A stretch of DNA of 64,000 nucleotides from Limnohabitans sp. Rim8 (GCF_945901735.1 NZ_CAMDLM010000008.1:61830-125829), one strand, 5' to 3'. Positions 8,921 through 17,257 are shown, numbered from the stretch's first letter. Numbers and translations: made by a program. Notes: generated by a model from the sequence alone, not told the origin.

Positions 8921-9312
8921 TCCTGGTCGACACCAACGTCTTGCTCGACATCTACAAAGCCGACCCGATCTGGATGCCTTGGTCTTTGCAACAACTGCGC
9001 AGCGCCAAAGCCGGAGAACTGGGCACCAACATGGTGGTCTATGCCGAACTGGCTGGGCACCCGGGAGAACCTGCCCATCTGGATACTTTTCTGGACACAC
9101 TGAATATCCGCTTGGCAGAGCTGACGAGACCTGCAGCCAGGCTGGCCGGACAAGCTTTTCGTCAGTACCGCCGACAAGGCGGCACAAAAACCGGCGTGTT
9201 ACCCGCTTTCTTCATCGGGGCTCACGCCCAAGCCGAGGGCTTTCAATTGCTCACCCGCGATGCAGGCCGCTACCGCAGCTACTTTCCAGACATTGATCTG
9301 ATCTGCCCCTAA
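8917..9312 (+). CDS. VapC-type toxin, PIN-domain ribonuclease
   Basis: A 131-residue PIN protein. The start MILVDTNVLLDI holds the first catalytic Asp, YAELAGHPGEPAHLD a central acidic residue, and FQLLTRDAGRYRSYFP the C-terminal acidic site. VapC toxins cleave structured RNA, commonly initiator tRNA or rRNA. ATG 8917 is chosen because it gives the usual start and overlaps the antitoxin stop. The downstream hpaD starts 20 bp later, so transcription from the hpa promoter or the vap promoter probably runs on into hpaD. Confidence 0.88.
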   Translation: MILVDTNVLLDIYKADPIWMPWSLQQLRSAKAGELGTNMVVYAELAGHPGEPAHLDTFLDTLNIRLAELTRPAARLAGQAFRQYRRQGGTKTGVLPAFFIGAHAQAEGFQLLTRDAGRYRSYFPDIDLICP

Positions 9313-9332
9313 ACGTCACCACAGGACACCCC

Positions 9333-10259
9333 ATGGGCCAACTTGCACTCGCCGCCAAAATCACCCACGTGCCCAGCATGTACCTGAGTGAGATCCCAGG
9401 CCCCCGCTTTGGTACACGCCAAAGCGCCATCGACGGCCACAAGGAAATCAGCCGCCGCTGCCGCGCCATGGGCGTGGACACGCTGGTGGTGTTCGACACG
9501 CACTGGCTGGTCAATGCCGGTTACCACATCAATTGCGGCCCGCACTTCAAAGGTGTGTACACCAGCAACGAACTGCCGCACTTCATCAGCAACATGGCCT
9601 TTGAGTCACCTGGCAACCCGGCGCTGGGGCACTTGCTGGCCCAAGTGGCCAACGAGTACGGCGTGGAAACCCTGGCCCACGACGCCACCACCTTGCAGCC
9701 CGAATACGGCACCCTGGTGCCGCTGCGTTACATGAACGAAGACCAGCACTTCAAAGTGATTTCGGTCTCGGCCCTGTGCACCTCGCACTACCTGAACGAC
9801 AGTGCCCGCCTGGGCTGGGCCCTGCGCGAGGCGGTGGAAAAGCATCACGACGGCAAGGTGGCTTTTCTGGCCAGTGGCTCGCTCTCACACCGCTTTGCGC
9901 AAAACGGTTTGGCCCCGGAGTTCGCCCACAAAATCTGGAGCCCCTTCCTCGAAAAACTCGACGAACAGGTGCTGCGCATGTGGGATCAACGCGAGTGGAA
10001 GGACTTTTGCGAGATGCTGCCCGAATACGCCAGCAAGGGCCACGGCGAAGGCTTCATGCACGACACGGCCATGCTGATGGGGGCACTGGGTTGGACCGAT
10101 TACGACGGTGCGGTGGACATGGTGACCCCGTATTTCGGTGCCAGTGGCACGGGCCAGCTCAACGCGATTTTTGAGGTGACGCCGCAAAAGGGCGCGCACA
10201 TTCCACCCGCGCAAGCCAGCAGCGCGGCGGGTTACACGGCTGTGAGCACCAGGCTATGA
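9333..10259 (+). CDS. hpaD: 3,4-dihydroxyphenylacetate 2,3-dioxygenase (homoprotocatechuate dioxygenase)
   Basis: A 308-residue extradiol dioxygenase of the LigB fold. Conserved histidines sit in FDTHWLVNAGYHINC and ASGSLSHRFAQNG, and a further acidic residue in QPEYGTLVPLRYM. It opens the ring of homoprotocatechuate with iron and oxygen to give 5-carboxymethyl-2-hydroxymuconate semialdehyde, the HpaE substrate. The gene follows the VapC stop by 20 bp rather than overlapping hpaE, which suggests that the toxin-antitoxin pair was inserted between them. Confidence 0.94.
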   Translation: MGQLALAAKITHVPSMYLSEIPGPRFGTRQSAIDGHKEISRRCRAMGVDTLVVFDTHWLVNAGYHINCGPHFKGVYTSNELPHFISNMAFESPGNPALGHLLAQVANEYGVETLAHDATTLQPEYGTLVPLRYMNEDQHFKVISVSALCTSHYLNDSARLGWALREAVEKHHDGKVAFLASGSLSHRFAQNGLAPEFAHKIWSPFLEKLDEQVLRMWDQREWKDFCEMLPEYASKGHGEGFMHDTAMLMGALGWTDYDGAVDMVTPYFGASGTGQLNAIFEVTPQKGAHIPPAQASSAAGYTAVSTRL

Positions 10260-10268
10260 ACTTTCCCC

Positions 10269-10341
10269 GTAGGTCGGCGGCTTTAGCCCCGACATGGTCC
10301 TTTGCCGAACCACGAATGTCGGACCTGAAGGTTCGACCTAC
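10269..10341. repeat. REP-like inverted pair, family A (hpaD-hpaF spacer)
   Basis: GTAGGTCGGCGGCTTTAGCC begins the first arm (10269-10295), and the second arm (10316-10341) reads ATGTCGGACCTGAAGG onward to CGACCTAC, an imperfect reverse complement. Together they can fold into a long hairpin. The same unit occurs at 773, 37286, 54305 and 54354. Confidence 0.72.
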
Positions 10342-10353
10342 AAAGACCTAGCC

Positions 10354-10791
10354 ATGCCCCATCTCGTCATCCTCTACACCGGGCAATTGGACGCCGAAGT
10401 CCAGATGACCACCTTGTGCCGCCAGATGGCCAACGCCATGCTCACCGTCAAAGACGAAGAGGGCAAACAGGTTTTCCCGACTGGCGGCACGCGTGTGCTG
10501 GCCTACCCCGCGCCGCATTACGCGGTGGCCGATGGCGGGGCAGCGGGGCAGGCAGCCGGTGATTCAGGTGACTACGCCTTTGTGTACCTGAACGTGCGCA
10601 TGGGCCGGGGCCGCAGCGAGGCCACGCAGCAACGCGCTGGGCAAACCCTGCTCGAAGTGGCCAAGGCCTTTTTTGCCCCCGTCATGGCCCAGCGCCACAT
10701 CGGCATCACGCTGCAAATCGATGTCGGCCCCGAAGTGTTTGACGCCAAGCTCAGCAATCTGCACCCGCTGTTTCAGAAAGCCCAACCATGA
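10354..10791 (+). CDS. hpaF: 5-carboxymethyl-2-hydroxymuconate delta-isomerase
   Basis: A 145-residue member of the CHMI/tautomerase superfamily. After removal of Met the protein begins PHLVILYTG, which provides the catalytic N-terminal proline. ATG 10354 gives this start; a longer frame from 10294 would read through the palindromic repeat and is rejected. HpaF isomerises the product of HpaE. The segment AHYAVADGGAAG-like to GDYAFVYLNVRMGRGRS is longer than in the enteric protein (about 126 residues). Confidence 0.9.
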   Translation: MPHLVILYTGQLDAEVQMTTLCRQMANAMLTVKDEEGKQVFPTGGTRVLAYPAPHYAVADGGAAGQAAGDSGDYAFVYLNVRMGRGRSEATQQRAGQTLLEVAKAFFAPVMAQRHIGITLQIDVGPEVFDAKLSNLHPLFQKAQP

Positions 10792-10806
10792 AGATGCGCA
10801 CTTTGT

Positions 10807-10873
10807 GTAGGAGCGGTCTCCGACCGCGATCAAGCTTTCAAACAAACACATCGCGGTCAGAGACCGCTCCTGC
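10807..10873. repeat. REP-like inverted pair, family B (hpaF-hpaH spacer)
   Basis: The arms are GTAGGAGCGGTCTCCGACCG plus CGAT (10807-10830) and its near-perfect reverse complement at 10850-10873. They enclose a 19-bp loop and fill the spacer. The sequence is unrelated to family A and resembles the GTAGGAGCGG class of REP elements. Confidence 0.7.
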
Positions 10874-10884
10874 GGAGGCACACC

Positions 10885-11700
10885 ATGTTTGACGACGCAT
10901 TGATCCAGCAGCTCGCGCACGAGCTCAACCAGTCCGAAAAATCCCAGGTGCAGATCGAGCACTTTTCTAAGCGCTACCCGGGCATGACCATCGAAGACGG
11001 TTACCGCATCAACCGCGCCTGGATGCAGCTCAAGTTCGCCGAAGGGCGCACCCTGATCGGGCACAAAATTGGCCTGACCAGCCGCGCCATGCAAGTGTCC
11101 AGCCAGATCGATGAACCCGACTACGGCACCCTGCTGGACGACATGCGCTACGACTGCACACCCGGCCAGGTGCTGGACATTTCCTTCACCGATTTCATCG
11201 CGCCACGCGTCGAGGTCGAGCTGGCCTTCGTCCTTAAAAAAGAGCTGCGCGGCCCCAACGTGACCGTGCAACAAGTGCTCGAGGCCACCGATTACGTCAC
11301 GCCCGCCATCGAGATCATCGACTCGCGCATCGAGCAGTTCGACCGCCACACCCAGGTCATGCGCAAGGTCTACGACACCATCAGCGACAACGCGGCGAAT
11401 GCGGGCATCGTGCTCGGGGCCAAGCGGGTCGATCCGCTGACCACCGACTTGCCCTGGTGCGGCGCGGTGCTGCGCCAAAACGGCGTGGTCGAAGAAACCG
11501 GTCTGGCCGCTGGCGTGCAAGGGCACCCCGCAGTGGGCATCGCCTGGTTGGCCAACAAGTTGGCGCCATGGGGCGAGCACCTGCAAGCGGGCGAAATCGT
11601 GCTGGCCGGTTCGTTCACCAAACCGGCGGTGGCCAAAGTGGGCGATGTGTTTGATGTGGACTATGGGCCGCTGGGCAAGCTGGAGTTCAAATTCGTTTAA
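10885..11700 (+). CDS. hpaH: 2-oxo-hept-4-ene-1,7-dioate hydratase
   Basis: A 271-residue hydratase of the FAH superfamily (MhpD/HpaH branch). Landmarks are [32 protein letters not shown], the metal-binding [15 protein letters not shown], and the tail [20 protein letters not shown]. It adds water to 2-oxohept-4-enedioate, giving the HpaI substrate. The length agrees with the enteric enzyme (267). Its Shine-Dalgarno site (GGAGG at about 10874) abuts the family B palindrome. Confidence 0.94.
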   Translation: MFDDALIQQLAHELNQSEKSQVQIEHFSKRYPGMTIEDGYRINRAWMQLKFAEGRTLIGHKIGLTSRAMQVSSQIDEPDYGTLLDDMRYDCTPGQVLDISFTDFIAPRVEVELAFVLKKELRGPNVTVQQVLEATDYVTPAIEIIDSRIEQFDRHTQVMRKVYDTISDNAANAGIVLGAKRVDPLTTDLPWCGAVLRQNGVVEETGLAAGVQGHPAVGIAWLANKLAPWGEHLQAGEIVLAGSFTKPAVAKVGDVFDVDYGPLGKLEFKFV

Positions 11701-11730
11701 CACCAGAATGTTTCGAACGCCCGCGCTGGT

Positions 11731-11804
11731 CGGGTCCGGGGGGCCTGGCTGGGCGATGTGGCAAAGCGAAGCGCCTCTGAGCCCGGACAGGCCCACCGGA
11801 CCCG
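11731..11804. repeat. Long inverted repeat in the hpaH-hpaI spacer
   Basis: CGGGTCCGG (11731-11739) pairs with CCGGACCCG (11796-11804), and inside it GGGCCTG (11741-11747) pairs with CAGGCCC (11788-11794). This gives a stem of about 16 bp broken by one mismatch, with a loop of about 40 bases. It fills most of an otherwise empty 177-bp spacer. There is no T-run, so it is not a standard terminator; it may be a mobile palindrome or an mRNA-stabilising structure. Confidence 0.6.
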
Positions 11805-11877
11805 ATCAGCCCCCTCATCGAAGCCACGACACCCTCAACCTGCCAACCTTGACCCCATCAACGAGAGGAACTTAGCC

Positions 11878-12693
11878 ATGAACACCCCTGTGAACTTATT
11901 CAAACAAGCTCTTTTAAACAAACAGCCCCAAATCGGCCTCTGGATGGGTCTGGCCAGCGCCTACACCGCCGAAATCTGCGCCTTGGCGGGGTTTGACTGG
12001 CTGGTCATCGACGGCGAGCACGCGCCCAACGACTTGCACAGCATTCAGTCCCAACTTCAGACCGTGGCCGCCTACCCCACCAGCCACCCGGTGTGCCGCG
12101 TGCCTATGGGCGAGACGGCGCTGATCAAGCAATACCTCGATTTGGGCGCGCAAACCATCCTGGTGCCCATGGTCGACACCGCCACGCAAGCCGCGCAACT
12201 GGTGCAAGCCATGCGCTACCCACAAGACGATGGGCAAGGCGGCGTACGCGGCATGGCCGGGGCGCGCGCTTCGCGTTGGGGTCATTTACAGGATTACTTT
12301 CAACGCGCCAACGAAGAGGTCTGTCTGTTGGTGCAAGTCGAATCACGCGAAGCCCTGAACAACCTCGATGCGATTGCCGCCACGCCCGGGGTCGATGGTG
12401 TGTTCATTGGCCCGGCCGATTTGTCGGCCAGCATGGGCCATGTGGGCAACGCCGCACACCCCGAAGTGCAAGCGGCCATCGAAGACGGCATTGCCCGCAT
12501 ATTGAAAGCGGGCAAAGCCCCAGGCATCCTCTCTCCTGACCGAACACTGGCCGCTCATTACCTGAAGCTGGGCGCGGTGTTTGTCGCCGTGGGCCTGGAC
12601 ACCCAACTCTTGATGCGACACACCACCGAGCTGGCGGCGCATTTCAAATCAGCCACCCCCGTGGTCGCACCCGCCAAAGGCGCGACTTATTAA
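11878..12693 (+). CDS. hpaI: 4-hydroxy-2-oxoheptanedioate aldolase
   Basis: A 271-residue HpcH/HpaI class II pyruvate aldolase. Key segments are DWLVIDGEHAPNDL, the substrate loop around CRVPMGETALIKQYLDLGAQ, and VDGVFIGPADLSASMG with metal-binding acidic residues. It cleaves 4-hydroxy-2-oxoheptanedioate to pyruvate and succinic semialdehyde, the last step of the pathway. ATG 11878 has a good ribosome-binding site (GAGAGGAA). A longer upstream frame runs through the hairpin spacer and is rejected. Confidence 0.94.
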   Translation: MNTPVNLFKQALLNKQPQIGLWMGLASAYTAEICALAGFDWLVIDGEHAPNDLHSIQSQLQTVAAYPTSHPVCRVPMGETALIKQYLDLGAQTILVPMVDTATQAAQLVQAMRYPQDDGQGGVRGMAGARASRWGHLQDYFQRANEEVCLLVQVESREALNNLDAIAATPGVDGVFIGPADLSASMGHVGNAAHPEVQAAIEDGIARILKAGKAPGILSPDRTLAAHYLKLGAVFVAVGLDTQLLMRHTTELAAHFKSATPVVAPAKGATY

Positions 12694-12734
12694 TTGGGAT
12701 CTGACCCCAATTATTAATTGGGATCTGACCCCAA
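12687..12734 (+). repeat. Two exact tandem copies of a 24-bp palindromic unit
   Basis: The unit TTATTAATTGGGATCTGACC plus CCAA occupies 12687-12710 and is repeated exactly at 12711-12734. Each copy contains the near-palindrome AATTGGGATCTGACCCCAAT. The first copy includes the hpaI stop codon (TAA). Confidence 0.85.
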
Positions 12735-12770
12735 TTAAGTGCCCCCAATTCAATGAACAAGGAAACGACG

Positions 12771-13559
12771 ATGTTCCCCTCCCCCCAACCGGTGGTGCCC
12801 TCGCTGCAAGCGCGGGTGCACCCTGACGAATGGCAAGCCCGACTGGAGCTGGCCGCTTGTTACCGTGTCTTTGCCCTGCTGGGCTGGACCGAGATGATTT
12901 ACAACCACATCACGCTGCGCCTGCCAGACAGCGTCACGGGGGGCAACAAACACTTTTTGATCAACCCCTTTGGCCTGCACTACAGCGAGGTCACGGCCAG
13001 CAACCTGGTCAAGATCGACGTGCAAGGCCGGGTACTGGATGGCTCGCCTTACCCTGTCAACCCCGCGGGCTTCACGGTGCATGCCGCCGTGCACGAAGGC
13101 CTGGCCGGAGCGCATTGCGTGATGCACACCCACACCACGGCGGGTGTGGCGGTAGCCTGTGTACAAGGCGGTTTGCAGCAGACCAATTTTTACAGCGCCC
13201 AGCTGCACAACATGGTGGCTTACCACGACTTCGAGGGCATCACCATCCACGCGGACGAAGCGCCGCGCCTGCTGCGCAGCATCGGCGACAAACAAGCCGT
13301 CATCTTGCGCAACCACGGCCTGCTGGCCTGGGGGCACACCTTGGCGCAAACCTTTGCGGTGCTGTGGACCTTGCAGCGCGCCTGCGAAATCCAGCTGGCC
13401 ACGTTCAGCATGGGCCAGCCCATTGCTGTGCCCGAGGCCATTGCCGACAAATGCACCCGGGACGCCTTGCAGTTCAACCCGAACCACGGCGCGGGCCAAG
13501 ACGTATTTCAATCGCTGGTGCGCCAAGTCGACCGGCAAGACAAGGGGTGGCGCGCATGA
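12771..13559 (+). CDS. Class II aldolase/adducin family protein
   Basis: A 262-residue class II aldolase-like protein. Zinc ligands are expected in HCVMHTHTTAGVAVACV and later in the LRNHGLLAWGHTL stretch. Relatives include fuculose-phosphate aldolase and sugar-acid decarboxylases, but the substrate is not predictable. ATG 12771 is preferred because AAGGAA lies six bases upstream; ATG 12753 is an alternative. The stop overlaps the next gene by ATGA, so the two are a coupled pair, and they could be co-transcribed with the hpa operon. Confidence 0.85.
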   Translation: MFPSPQPVVPSLQARVHPDEWQARLELAACYRVFALLGWTEMIYNHITLRLPDSVTGGNKHFLINPFGLHYSEVTASNLVKIDVQGRVLDGSPYPVNPAGFTVHAAVHEGLAGAHCVMHTHTTAGVAVACVQGGLQQTNFYSAQLHNMVAYHDFEGITIHADEAPRLLRSIGDKQAVILRNHGLLAWGHTLAQTFAVLWTLQRACEIQLATFSMGQPIAVPEAIADKCTRDALQFNPNHGAGQDVFQSLVRQVDRQDKGWRA

Positions 13560-14539
13560 AAGTCTGTATCTACGGCGCTGGCGCCATCGGCGGCTGGATC
13601 GGAACGCACCTGGCGCAGCAAGGCTGCAGCCTGAGCGCGGTGGCGCGAGGCGCCACATTCGAAGCCCTGCAACAAAATGGCTTGGTGCTGCTGCAAGCTG
13701 ATCAGGAAATTCGCACCTCACTGATCGCACGCGAGAACCCGGCCGATCTGGGCGTGCAAGACCTGGTGATCGTGGCCGTGAAGGCGCCCGCCATGGCCGA
13801 CGTGGCCCGGCGCATCGGGCCACTCATCGGCCCCAACACAGTCGTACTCACAGCAATGAACGGCGTGCCGTGGTGGTTTTTGCAAGGCTTTGGCGGCAGC
13901 TTGTCGGGCACCACCTTGCAATCGGTGGACCCGTCTGGCGGGATTGCCCAGCACATCCCCGCCGACCGGGTGATCGGCGGTGTGGTGCACGCCAGTTGCA
14001 TGGTGGACATGCCGGGCGTGATCCGTCACCACTTTGGCAACGGCTTGATTGTGGGCGAGCCCAGTGGGGCCGACACGCCGCGTGTGCAGGCGCTCGTGGC
14101 CTTGTTGGTGCAGGCGGGTTTCAACGCCACAGCCTCACCCCAAATTCAGAAAGACGTTTGGTACAAGCTCTGGGGCAACATGACCATCAACCCCATCAGC
14201 GCCTTCACCGGGGCCACCACCGACGTGATCCTGGACGACCCGCTGGTGCGCGGCTTTGTCTCCAGCGTCATGCTCGAAGCCAAGGCCATTGGCGAGCGCA
14301 TCGGCATCCCAATCGCGCAGACGCCCGAAGACCGCCACGCCGTCACGCGCAAACTCGGGGCCTTTCGCACCTCGATGCTGCAAGACGTGGACGCGGGCAA
14401 GCCGGTCGAACTCGATGCCCTGGTGGCCTCGGTGCGGGAGTTGGGCCAGCTGACCGGTGTGGCCACGCCCTTCACCGACGCCTTGCTGGGCCTCAGCCGC
14501 CTGCATGCCAGGGGCTTGGGGCTCTACCCGCCACCATGA
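13556..14539 (+). CDS. 2-dehydropantoate 2-reductase family protein (PanE/ApbA-like)
   Basis: A 327-residue NADP-binding reductase. The start MKVCIYGAGAIGGWIGTHLA is a Rossmann dinucleotide motif, and the catalytic-helix region KDVWYKLWGNMTINPISAFT carries the conserved Lys and Asn of the ketopantoate reductase fold. Genomes often hold several such paralogues that are not PanE, and this one is coupled to a class II aldolase, so it may reduce another 2-oxo acid. It starts inside the preceding stop codon. Confidence 0.82.
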   Translation: MKVCIYGAGAIGGWIGTHLAQQGCSLSAVARGATFEALQQNGLVLLQADQEIRTSLIARENPADLGVQDLVIVAVKAPAMADVARRIGPLIGPNTVVLTAMNGVPWWFLQGFGGSLSGTTLQSVDPSGGIAQHIPADRVIGGVVHASCMVDMPGVIRHHFGNGLIVGEPSGADTPRVQALVALLVQAGFNATASPQIQKDVWYKLWGNMTINPISAFTGATTDVILDDPLVRGFVSSVMLEAKAIGERIGIPIAQTPEDRHAVTRKLGAFRTSMLQDVDAGKPVELDALVASVRELGQLTGVATPFTDALLGLSRLHARGLGLYPPP

Positions 14540-14543
14540 GCGC

Positions 14544-15461
14544 ATGAGCTCACTCCGCCTTTCCTCGCCGCCGGGTTTGACCGGTGCCGCCTTTGGCACC
14601 TTGCTGCTGATCGCCTTCATGATGGGGGCCAACCATGTGGCTGCCCGCACCGCTTTCAACCATGGGCTGGACGTGGTGACGGCGGTGACGGTGCGCAGCG
14701 TGGTCACCGCCAGCGTGGTGGCGCTGATCTTGTGGCAGCAAAAAGTGGCCTTTCGGGTTTTGCCCGCGCAGCGCAAATACCTGGCCGCGGTGGGCCTGCT
14801 GATCGCGGTGCAAAGCGTGTGTTTGTATTCGGCGGTGGCGCGTTTGCCCGTCGCCCTGGCCTTGCTGGCCTTCAACACTTACCCGCTGACCACGGCCCTG
14901 TGGGCCAGGATGTTGTACGGCCACCGACCCGAGCGCGCCGTGCTGTGGGCCATGCCGGTGATGGTGGCTGGTCTGGCCTTGGCGCTGGACGTGCTGGGCG
15001 CGGCCTCGGGCCTGGGTGCGGCGCGGCAATGGACAGAGATTGGGGCGGGCGTGGGTTTTGCCCTGGCTGCTTCGGCCACCTTTGGGCTGGCCTTGGTGCT
15101 CACCCAGCACGAGACGGTGGGGGTGGACGGACGTCTGCGCACCTTCACCACCATGGCCACCGTGGGCGTGCTGGCCGCCAGCGTGGCCATCACGCAAGGT
15201 AGCTTTCAGTGGCCGCAGGCCGTGCCCGGTTGGTGGGGTCTGGCGATGCTGACTTTTCTGTATGGTACGGCTTTCACCATCATGTTCACCGTGCTGCCCA
15301 AGTTGGGCGTGGTGGGCAACTCGGCCATCATGAACGTCGAGCCCATCTTTGCGCTGGTGCTGGCCTGGGCACTGCTGGGCCAGGCCATCGCCCCCATGCA
15401 GTTGCTGGGGGCGGCCGTGGTGGTGGCCGCCGTTCTGTGGCTGGGCTTGCGCAAGCCCTGA
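14544..15461 (+). CDS. DMT-superfamily (EamA) transporter
   Basis: A 305-residue integral membrane protein with about ten hydrophobic segments arranged as two EamA repeats. One begins near GTLLLIAFMMGANHVAARTA, the other near AGVGFALAASATFGLALVL. The family includes metabolite and amino-acid exporters. ATG 14544 starts five bases after the upstream stop, so it is probably the third gene of the aldolase/reductase unit. The substrate is unknown. Confidence 0.85.
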   Translation: MSSLRLSSPPGLTGAAFGTLLLIAFMMGANHVAARTAFNHGLDVVTAVTVRSVVTASVVALILWQQKVAFRVLPAQRKYLAAVGLLIAVQSVCLYSAVARLPVALALLAFNTYPLTTALWARMLYGHRPERAVLWAMPVMVAGLALALDVLGAASGLGAARQWTEIGAGVGFALAASATFGLALVLTQHETVGVDGRLRTFTTMATVGVLAASVAITQGSFQWPQAVPGWWGLAMLTFLYGTAFTIMFTVLPKLGVVGNSAIMNVEPIFALVLAWALLGQAIAPMQLLGAAVVVAAVLWLGLRKP

Positions 15462-15475
15462 GGTTCAGTGCGAAT

Positions 15476-16381
15476 TCAGCGCAAGCGGCGGATCAGGCTG
15501 GAGGTGTCCCAACGGCCGCCACCCATTTTTTGCACATCGGCATAGAACTGGTCGACCAGCGCGGTGACCGGCAGGCGCGCCCCGTTGCGCTTGGCTTCGT
15601 CCAGCACCAGCCCCAAGTCCTTGCGCATCCAGTCCACTGCGAAACCGAATTCAAATTTGTCGTCGGCCATGGTCTTGCCGCGGTTGTCAAGTTGCCAGCT
15701 TTGCGCGGCACCCTTGCCGATCACTTCCAGCACCTGGTGCATGTCCAGACCCGCTTGCTGGCCAAAGGCGATGGCCTCGGACAGGCCTTGCACCAGGCCC
15801 GCGATGCAGATCTGGTTGACCATCTTGGCCAGCTGGCCCGCGCCCGATGCGCCCAGCAAAGTGAAGGCCCGCGAGAACGCCATGGCTGCTGGCTTGACGG
15901 CATCAAAGGCGACTGCGTCGCCACCGCACATCACGGTAAGCATGCCGTTTTGCGCACCCGCCTGGCCGCCCGAGACGGGGGCGTCGACAAAGTGCAGGCC
16001 CAGCTTTTGGGCTTCGGCGTACAGCTCGCGTGCAATCTCAGCAGACGCCGTGGTGTGGTCTACAAAAATGGCACCGGGCTTCATGCCGACAAAGGCGCCG
16101 TTCGGGCCCAAAACCACGCTGCGCAAATCGGCGTCGTTGCCCACGCAGGCATACACGATGTCCACACCGGCAACGGCCTCGCGTGGCGTGGGGGCACTGG
16201 CGTTACCGGGGCATTCGGCCGTCCAGGCGGCGGCTTTGGCCGCACTTCGGTTGTACACGGTGACGTGGTGACCGGCACGGGCCAAATGGCCCGCCATGGG
16301 GTAGCCCATCACACCCAGGCCCAAAAAGGCGACTTTTTTGGCGGGGGCGGCTTCGTAGGTTTTGGCAGCAATTTGGCTCAT
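15476..16381 (-). CDS. 3-hydroxyisobutyrate dehydrogenase-family NAD(P)-dependent oxidoreductase
   Basis: A 301-residue beta-hydroxyacid dehydrogenase. The Rossmann motif is FLGLGVMGYPM (residues 19-29), the substrate-binding signature DAPVSGGQAG (133-142), and the catalytic Lys is K186 in GQLAKMVNQ. The family includes tartronate-semialdehyde reductase and 3-hydroxyisobutyrate dehydrogenase. It also includes 2-(hydroxymethyl)glutarate dehydrogenase, the enzyme after enamidase in nicotinate fermentation by Eubacterium barkeri. Its closeness to the enamidase cluster makes that last role possible but not proven. ATG 16381 is chosen; the longer frame extends into the divergent promoter region. 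Confidence 0.85.
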   Translation of the reverse strand: MSQIAAKTYEAAPAKKVAFLGLGVMGYPMAGHLARAGHHVTVYNRSAAKAAAWTAECPGNASAPTPREAVAGVDIVYACVGNDADLRSVVLGPNGAFVGMKPGAIFVDHTTASAEIARELYAEAQKLGLHFVDAPVSGGQAGAQNGMLTVMCGGDAVAFDAVKPAAMAFSRAFTLLGASGAGQLAKMVNQICIAGLVQGLSEAIAFGQQAGLDMHQVLEVIGKGAAQSWQLDNRGKTMADDKFEFGFAVDWMRKDLGLVLDEAKRNGARLPVTALVDQFYADVQKMGGGRWDTSSLIRRLR

Positions 16382-16502
16382 GGCGTGTCTCGTTGTGGAG
16401 TGGATAAATAGGCTATTTTGGCAGCCCGTGGGTGGTCTGGTGTGCACCGGGTGCTTTGGGCTGACCATTGGGTGACATCGCTGCTTTTGGTACGCTCCAT
16501 CC

Positions 16503-17186
16503 ATGAGCCCATCCATTGCCGACAACATCGCCCGCGTCAGGGTGCAGATTCAGACCGCTTGCCAGGCATCAGGGCGCGCCTTAGACAGCGTGCTATTGCT
16601 GGCTGTCTCCAAAACCTGGGGGCCTGAAGCGGTGCGCCAAGCCCATGCGGCAGGGCAAACCGCTTTTGGCGAAAACTACATCCAAGAAGCGGTGGACAAG
16701 ATCACGGCATTGCGCGATTTGCCACTGGTCTGGCATTGCATCGGCCCGATTCAGAGCAACAAAACCCGTTTGGTGGCCGAGCACTTTGACTGGGTGCACA
16801 GTGTGGACCGCCTGAAAATCGCGCAGCGTCTGTCCGAGCAACGTCCCGAACACCTGCCCCCCTTGCAGGTGTGCATCCAGGTCAATGTGGACGGCGGCGA
16901 CACCAAATCGGGCGTGAGCCCACAAGAGCTGCCCGCGCTGGCGCAGGCCGTGGCCGCTTTGCCGCGCCTGCAACTGCGCGGCCTGATGACCATTCCCGAA
17001 CCTGCCGAGACCGACGTGCAAATGCGGGCTGTGCATGCCCAGGCCAAAGCCTTGTTTGAATCCTTGCGCCAGCAAGGCTTGCCGCTGGACACCTTGTCAA
17101 TGGGCATGAGCGCCGACATGGCGTCGGCCATCGCCGAAGGCAGCACCATGGTGCGGGTGGGCACGGCGATTTTTGGCCAGCGCTGA
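16503..17186 (+). CDS. yggS: YggS/PLPBP family pyridoxal-phosphate homeostasis protein
   Basis: A 227-residue single-domain PLP protein of the alanine-racemase N-terminal fold. The PLP-binding Lys37 lies in LLLAVSKTWG. FGENYIQEAVDK, WHCIGPIQSNKTR and SMGMSADMASAI are typical YggS blocks. It binds PLP and affects amino-acid and vitamin B6 balance without known catalysis. It is divergent from the dehydrogenase to its left across about 120 bp. Confidence 0.94.
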   Translation: MSPSIADNIARVRVQIQTACQASGRALDSVLLLAVSKTWGPEAVRQAHAAGQTAFGENYIQEAVDKITALRDLPLVWHCIGPIQSNKTRLVAEHFDWVHSVDRLKIAQRLSEQRPEHLPPLQVCIQVNVDGGDTKSGVSPQELPALAQAVAALPRLQLRGLMTIPEPAETDVQMRAVHAQAKALFESLRQQGLPLDTLSMGMSADMASAIAEGSTMVRVGTAIFGQR

Positions 17187-17257
17187 GCGGCTCGGGGCCA
17201 ACCCTGACCATCCCTCTCAGCCCCATCACCGACCGGTCACCGGCCCGCCACCGTCAT

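Noticed and set aside
12687..12734. CRISPR-like direct repeat
   Set aside because: There are only two adjacent copies with no spacer and no cas genes.
15209..16411. 400-residue rightward frame opposite the dehydrogenase
   Set aside because: It lies antisense to an intact 3-hydroxyisobutyrate-dehydrogenase-family gene and lacks any domain signature.
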